DNA from: Alistipes sp.
Lineage (GTDB): Bacteria > Bacteroidota > Bacteroidia > Bacteroidales > Rikenellaceae
NCBI GenBank assembly: GCA_009774895.1
Contig: VSOO01000054.1
Coordinates: 1-8,732, forward strand
DNA: 8,732 nucleotides
Direction: 5' to 3'
Shown piece after piece: positions 5,617-8,732 of the stretch (the first letter of the stretch is position 1; the number at the start of each line of letters is the position of its first letter). The notes below the pieces were generated by a model that was given only the letters and a program-made list of their open reading frames with translations, had not been told where the DNA came from and made no database searches. A program made the position numbers and the translations under genes.

Positions 5617-6519
5617 ATGACACACCACCACCATCATCGGGGCGCGCACGCCGCACCGGAAGCGGCTCTCGGGCGCGCTTTCGCCTGGGGCATCGCGCTC
5701 AACACGGCATTCGTCGCCATAGAGGCCGCGGTGGGCATAGCCTACGACTCGATGGGGCTGCTGTCCGACGCCGGGCACAACCTGAGCGACGTGGCGAGCC
5801 TGCTGCTGGCCCTGCTGGCATACCGCCTGGCCCGGGTGCACGCGCGGCCGCGCTACACCTACGGCTACCGCAAGAGCACGGTGCTCGTCTCGCTGCTCAA
5901 CTCGGTCGTGCTGCTGGTCGCCGTGGGGGCGATCGTGGCGGAGAGCATCGGCCGCATGCTGCATCCGATGCCCGTGGAGGGCGGCGTGATCGCCTGGACG
6001 GCGGGTGCGGGCGTGGCGGTGAACGGATTCACCGCGTGGCTCTTCGTGCGGGACAAGGAGCGCGACCTGAACGTGAAGGGCGCCTATCTGCACATGGCGG
6101 CCGATGCGCTGGTGTCGGTCGGCGTCCTGGTGTCGGGGCTCGTGATCGCCCGCACGGGATGGACGTTCGTCGATCCCGTGATCGGGGTGGTCGTGGCGGG
6201 GGTGATCGTCGCTTCGGTGTGGTCGCTGACGCGCGACAGCCTGCGCCTCGCGCTCGACGGCGTGCCGCCGGGCCTCGACCCCGCGTCGGTGGAGCGCGCC
6301 ATGCTCGGTGTCGAGGGCGTATGCGAAGTGCACCACCTCCATCTTTGGGCCATCAGCACCACGGAGAACGCCCTGACGGCGCATGTCGTAGTGGCGCCCG
6401 ACGCGCGTACCGAGTGCGTGAAAGCCGCGTTGCGCCGGGTGCTCGATGCGGAGGGCGTCGCCCACGCAACGATCGAGACCGAGGGGGCGGAGGAGCGCTG
6501 TACGTGCAGGGAGGATTGA
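5617..6519 (+). CDS. Cation diffusion facilitator (CDF) divalent-metal exporter
   Basis: A 300-residue inner-membrane antiporter that moves divalent cations out of the cytoplasm in exchange for protons. It has six predicted helices (about 20-43, 46-70, 88-110, 122-144, 155-177, 181-200) and a C-terminal cytoplasmic domain (about 208-290). The transport site is of the HD-HD type typical of Zn transporters: H54 and D58 in SDAGHNLSD of helix 2, and H159 and D163 in HMAAD of helix 5. The cytoplasmic domain has HHLHLW (239-244), a metal-binding region. The N-terminus starts MTHHHHHRGAH, a natural His cluster, and the C-terminus ends CTCRED; both could bind metal. It resembles ZitB/CzcD, so Zn is the best guess, with Fe, Co or Cd possible. 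The gene starts 5 bp after the hemerythrin-LuxR stop and has AGGAG upstream, so it is very probably co-expressed with that regulator. It converges on yidD, with 33 bp between the stop codons. Confidence 0.94.
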   Translation: MTHHHHHRGAHAAPEAALGRAFAWGIALNTAFVAIEAAVGIAYDSMGLLSDAGHNLSDVASLLLALLAYRLARVHARPRYTYGYRKSTVLVSLLNSVVLLVAVGAIVAESIGRMLHPMPVEGGVIAWTAGAGVAVNGFTAWLFVRDKERDLNVKGAYLHMAADALVSVGVLVSGLVIARTGWTFVDPVIGVVVAGVIVASVWSLTRDSLRLALDGVPPGLDPASVERAMLGVEGVCEVHHLHLWAISTTENALTAHVVVAPDARTECVKAALRRVLDAEGVAHATIETEGAEERCTCRED

Positions 6520-6552
6520 CCGGGCCCGGCGGTTGGCGCTTTCGGCGGATCG

Positions 6553-6813
6553 CTACGGCACGGGATCGTAGCCGCTGCCACCCCACGGATGGCAGCGGGA
6601 CAGACGGCGCAGCGTGAGCCACGAACCCCGCAGGGGACCGTGGCGGCGCAGGGCCTCGACGGCGTATTGCGAACAGGTGGGCGTGAAACGGCACGACGGA
6701 GGCGTAAACGGCGAGATGCAGTGGCGGTAGCACTGCACGAGCGCGAGCAGCGGCAGGGCCGCAGCGAATTTACAGATGCGCAGCGATCTGCTCCAGAATG
6801 CGTTGCAGCGCAT
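6553..6813 (-). CDS. yidD: YidD, membrane protein insertion efficiency factor
   Basis: YidD is a small membrane-associated protein that assists YidC-dependent insertion of inner-membrane proteins. The product has 86 residues with the family hallmarks: a hydrophobic segment (about 16-28), [19 protein letters not shown] (33-51, with Cys41 and Cys47), and the C-terminal [14 protein letters not shown] (73-86, Cys74). The start is uncertain. The ATG at 6813 overlaps the end of rnpA by 44 bp and has GGAAA upstream. A later non-ATG start would give a length nearer to common family members. No in-frame ATG exists between 6813 and the conserved core, so 6813 is preferred. The rnpA-yidD order is conserved in very many bacteria; here the pair sits behind hemD rather than next to rpmH. 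Confidence 0.88.
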   Translation of the reverse strand: MRCNAFWSRSLRICKFAAALPLLALVQCYRHCISPFTPPSCRFTPTCSQYAVEALRRHGPLRGSWLTLRRLSRCHPWGGSGYDPVP

Positions 6814-7141
6814 GGTCGATTTTCCGGTAGGACAATACCTCTTTGGACGAGTAGATGAGCGCCAGGTCGATGTTGGCCGTGCATTCCGCGCGGGCGAGGG
6901 TCTGCTTGCCGAGCCGGTAGGCCTCTTTGGTCCTGCGGCGCAGGAGGTTGCGTTTGTTGGCCCGCTTATGGAACTTCTTGGGCACGCTGAAGAGCACCTC
7001 GACCGACGGCACGGCGTCCGTCTCGGCATACCACACGTAGCGGAACGGGAATACGAAGCCGCTCTGTCCCTCGTCGAACAGGCGGCGGATGGCACCGAGC
7101 GAGCGGAGCCGCTCCGTGCGGGGCAGGCTGCGGTCGCTCAT
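6770..7141 (-). CDS. rnpA: Ribonuclease P protein component
   Basis: This is the protein subunit of RNase P, which helps the catalytic RNA (rnpB) mature the 5' ends of tRNAs. The length of 123 residues is normal. It starts with [20 protein letters not shown], followed by the hydrophobic strand [10 protein letters not shown] and the RNR signature (about 60-76: [18 protein letters not shown]), where R64, N65 and the basic cluster 68-70 contact RNA. The ATG at 7141 lies only 3 bp after the hemD stop codon, implying translational coupling. Its 3' end overlaps yidD. Sequence identity in this family is low, but the signature motif is clear. Confidence 0.94.
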   Translation of the reverse strand: MSDRSLPRTERLRSLGAIRRLFDEGQSGFVFPFRYVWYAETDAVPSVEVLFSVPKKFHKRANKRNLLRRRTKEAYRLGKQTLARAECTANIDLALIYSSKEVLSYRKIDHALQRILEQIAAHL

Positions 7142-7144
7142 CGC

Positions 7145-8008
7145 CTATTTCGTGTTGTCCGCGGCGACGGTGCGCTTGCGGGTTTTCTTTGCGAGTTTGC
7201 TCTCCTGCACGCGGAGGAACTCCTCCTTGCGGGGGTCGGTCGCCACGGCCACGTCGCCGATCTCCTCGCCGGATTCGGTCTTCGTGATGAAGATGTCCAC
7301 GGCCTTGACCATCGAAGGCGCCTCGGGCGTGGGGGCTGCGGCTTTCACCGTGAGGCCCGCTTCGAGCGCGGCGCGCAGCGTGCCCTCGCCGAAGACACCC
7401 ACGGCGGGCAGGTCGTGCGTGCCGAACTTCTCGACCAGCACCTTGACGTCCGACGGCGAGTAGAGCGCCAGCAGGTCGTAGGACCGCAGGTTGGTCTCCT
7501 CCAGGTCGGCGGCCACGGTGCGCGCCAGGATCACGGGATCGAACGAGAGCTTGAGTTTGGCGAGCGTCTCGGGCAGCTCGGGCTTGTGGGGCTCGCTGAG
7601 CGCCAGCAGGAACTTCTCGTCGCGGTGCTTGACGATCAGCTCCATGAGCGAGGTGAACGAACCGTCGGCGAACGATATTTTACGTTTGCGGTAGACGATG
7701 TATTTCTGGAGGTAGAGCGCCACGGCCTCGGTCTGGCAGATGTATTTCATGCTCTCGGGCACGGTGATGCGGGCCTCCTCGCAGATGTGGAAGAAGCTGT
7801 CCACCGTCGTGCGCGACGTGAAGATGATGGCCGTGTGGGTCAGGATCTCGACCCGCTGGCTGCGGAATTCCTTGAGCGACACACCCACGACTCGGATGAA
7901 AGGGGTGTAATCGATCTCCACCTTGTGTTTTTTGGAAAGTTCGTAGAAGGGGGATTTCTCGATCATCGCCGGCCGCGGCTGGGCGACCAATACTTTATTG
8001 ACTTTCAA
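7145..8008 (-). CDS. hemD: Uroporphyrinogen-III synthase (HemD)
   Basis: HemD cyclises hydroxymethylbilane to uroporphyrinogen III, the branch point to heme, siroheme and cobalamin. The 287-residue protein matches the Bacteroidota form of the family: VLVAQPRPAMIEKSPF at the N-terminus, ILTHTAIIFTSRTTVDSFF (about 55-73), YLQKYIVYRKRKISFADG (about 99-116), and APTPEAPSM (225-233), the conserved segment near the end of the fold. Residues 243-287 are an extra charged, Lys/Arg-rich tail (KKTRKR) absent from the homologs I remember. The start is TTG (8006-8008): an in-frame TAA lies two codons upstream, and homologs begin with the matching MK.KKVLV sequence. It follows the DUF4271 gene by 25 bp and is coupled to rnpA downstream. 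The fold is poorly conserved across bacteria, but this subgroup is recognisable. Confidence 0.9.
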   Translation of the reverse strand: MKVNKVLVAQPRPAMIEKSPFYELSKKHKVEIDYTPFIRVVGVSLKEFRSQRVEILTHTAIIFTSRTTVDSFFHICEEARITVPESMKYICQTEAVALYLQKYIVYRKRKISFADGSFTSLMELIVKHRDEKFLLALSEPHKPELPETLAKLKLSFDPVILARTVAADLEETNLRSYDLLALYSPSDVKVLVEKFGTHDLPAVGVFGEGTLRAALEAGLTVKAAAPTPEAPSMVKAVDIFITKTESGEEIGDVAVATDPRKEEFLRVQESKLAKKTRKRTVAADNTK

Positions 8009-8033
8009 TTCTTATCGTTTTTGACGTTCTTCG

Positions 8034-8732
8034 TTACTGTCTCGCGATCGACAGCCACACGAGGCTGAGCGGAAAGAGTTCGACGGCGCAAAGGTACAAA
8101 ATCCAATGCAAAATCGGAATTTTTTTCCGAAGAAAGAGCCGCAGCGACCGGATCAGGAAGAGGGCGCAGACCAGGGCGATGTCGGCGGCGAGCAGCCAGC
8201 GCCACACCGCGCCCTGCGGTCCGGGGCAGAGCGCGTGCAGGAGTACGGCCGGCGCGGCCAGGAGGCTCGCCGCGGCGAAGGTCGTGGTGCGGAAGTGGAG
8301 CAGCTCGTCGGTGAAGTCGCCGCTGAGCGTCACCACGCCGATCAGGCGCAGCATGCCCGCCGAGGCCGCGAAGGAGAGGGCGAAGGCTGCGGCTGCGGCC
8401 AGACTCAGCACGGCGGCCGCAGCGCCGGGAAAGGTGCCCGGGGGGTAGATCCGGTCGGCGGCGGCCACCGCCGGGATTCCCGCGAGCAGGAGTCCGAGGA
8501 CGGAGGCGATGAGCAGGAAGCGGTCGCGGCCGTTGCTCCGCGCGTCGGAGAGGCTGCCCGGATCGTGCACCGTGCGCGAGAACAGCTGCACGATGTCCGC
8601 GGCGTGGCGCGCCGCGAAGAGCGCGCAGAAGGAGGCCGTGAGCAGCACGAGGAGCTGGAACAGCGGGTCGCCCGCCAGCGGCGCGGGGTCCGGGAGGGCG
8701 GGAGCCGCGCCCGGGTACGCTGCGGCGCCGTA
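8034..8732 (-). CDS. DUF4271 membrane protein, 5' end cut by window edge
   Basis: The visible 232 residues contain four to six hydrophobic stretches (including LLIASVLGLLLAGIPAVAAA, an Ala-rich segment, and IPILHWILYLCAVELFPLSL), so this is an integral membrane protein. The position directly upstream of hemD and the ending with a basic loop (RLFLRKKIP) followed by HWILYLCAVELFPLSLVW fit the DUF4271 family of Bacteroidota. Its function is unknown. The frame stays open to the right edge; the GTG at 8646-8648 is inside a hydrophobic segment and is unlikely to be the start. Composition is very rich in Ala and Leu. Codons near the 3' end (8090-8135) are much more AT-rich than the rest, which coincides with a possible promoter. 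Confidence 0.8.
   Translation of the reverse strand, partial: YGAAAYPGAAPALPDPAPLAGDPLFQLLVLLTASFCALFAARHAADIVQLFSRTVHDPGSLSDARSNGRDRFLLIASVLGLLLAGIPAVAAADRIYPPGTFPGAAAAVLSLAAAAAFALSFAASAGMLRLIGVVTLSGDFTDELLHFRTTTFAAASLLAAPAVLLHALCPGPQGAVWRWLLAADIALVCALFLIRSLRLFLRKKIPILHWILYLCAVELFPLSLVWLSIARQ
8089..8096 (-). promoter_or_regulatory. Possible internal promoter -7 box (TACCTTTG) for hemD-rnpA-yidD
   Basis: Read on the minus strand this is TACCTTTG, a perfect match to the Bacteroidota -7 consensus TAnnTTTG, inside the 3' end of the DUF4271 gene. It lies about 80 nt before the hemD start and is preceded by an AT-rich stretch in an otherwise GC-rich gene. The -33 region (TTCC at 19-21 nt) lacks a clear TTG, so this is only a moderate candidate. 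Confidence 0.45.
8114..8130. repeat. Palindrome TCGGAA-N5-TTCCGA at the -33 position
   Basis: A perfect 6-bp inverted repeat with a T5 spacer (A5 on the minus strand) lies 17-34 nt upstream of the TACCTTTG box, where a -33 element or an operator would sit. It also encodes RKKIP of the DUF4271 protein, so coding constraint may explain it. Operator function is speculative. Confidence 0.3.

Noticed and set aside
5617..5637. His-run read as an engineered affinity tag
   Set aside because: The cluster continues into RGAH and sits on a CDF transporter, a family in which natural His-rich ends are common; nothing else suggests cloning DNA.
6520..6552. CCGGGCCCGG palindrome (6520-6529) as a bidirectional terminator between convergent genes
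   Set aside because: The palindrome has no room for a loop and no T-run on either side; no convincing terminator is visible in this 33-bp gap.
7681..7688. TACGTTTG on the plus strand as a promoter box
   Set aside because: It is antisense within hemD, has no TTG at the right distance, and corresponds to conserved coding for YRKRK; a chance match.
6776..8068. A 430-codon plus-strand open frame opposite rnpA and hemD
   Set aside because: It spans two well-supported minus-strand genes and their junction, has no motif and has biased composition; it is a shadow.

Overview
The window looks like chromosomal housekeeping DNA from a GC-rich member of the Bacteroidota, most likely an Alistipes-type (Rikenellaceae) gut bacterium. 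The phylum call rests on three things: proteins that read like Bacteroidales versions of their families (TonB, HflX, Upp, the DUF4271-HemD pair); the order DUF4271 - hemD - rnpA - yidD; and two matches to the Bacteroidota promoter box TAnnTTTG. The genus is an inference from the high GC and remembered protein similarity; no search was run.

Left part, plus strand (1-2497). The C-terminal part of a TonB energy transducer enters from the left edge and is followed by a perfect 12-bp hairpin (544-576). hflX, a ribosome-rescue GTPase that apparently starts at TTG, comes next, then upp (uracil salvage) 29 bp later, probably in the same transcript. A 293-bp gap (2498-2790) has no gene but holds several hairpins and a 9-bp inverted repeat.

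Middle, plus strand (2791-6519). A five-helix membrane phosphotransferase of the LTA-synthase/sulfatase superfamily is followed almost at once by a good Bacteroidota promoter. This promoter drives what looks like a two-gene operon. The first gene is a YtfE-like hemerythrin protein fused to a LuxR-type DNA-binding domain. The second is a His-rich cation diffusion facilitator (Zn/Fe-type exporter). Pairing a di-iron sensor-regulator with a metal exporter is the most interesting feature here.

Right part, minus strand (6553-8732). These genes converge on the exporter gene. Read 5'->3' on the minus strand they are: a DUF4271 membrane protein cut by the right edge, hemD (uroporphyrinogen-III synthase, apparently TTG start), rnpA (RNase P protein), and yidD (membrane-insertion factor). 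rnpA follows hemD by 3 bp and yidD overlaps rnpA by about 44 bp. A TACCTTTG box inside the end of the DUF4271 gene may be an internal promoter for hemD-rnpA-yidD.

No tRNA, rRNA, CRISPR array, transposase or phage gene was seen. Most of the window is ordinary core genome. The nearest thing to an undescribed system is the hemerythrin-LuxR/CDF pair.
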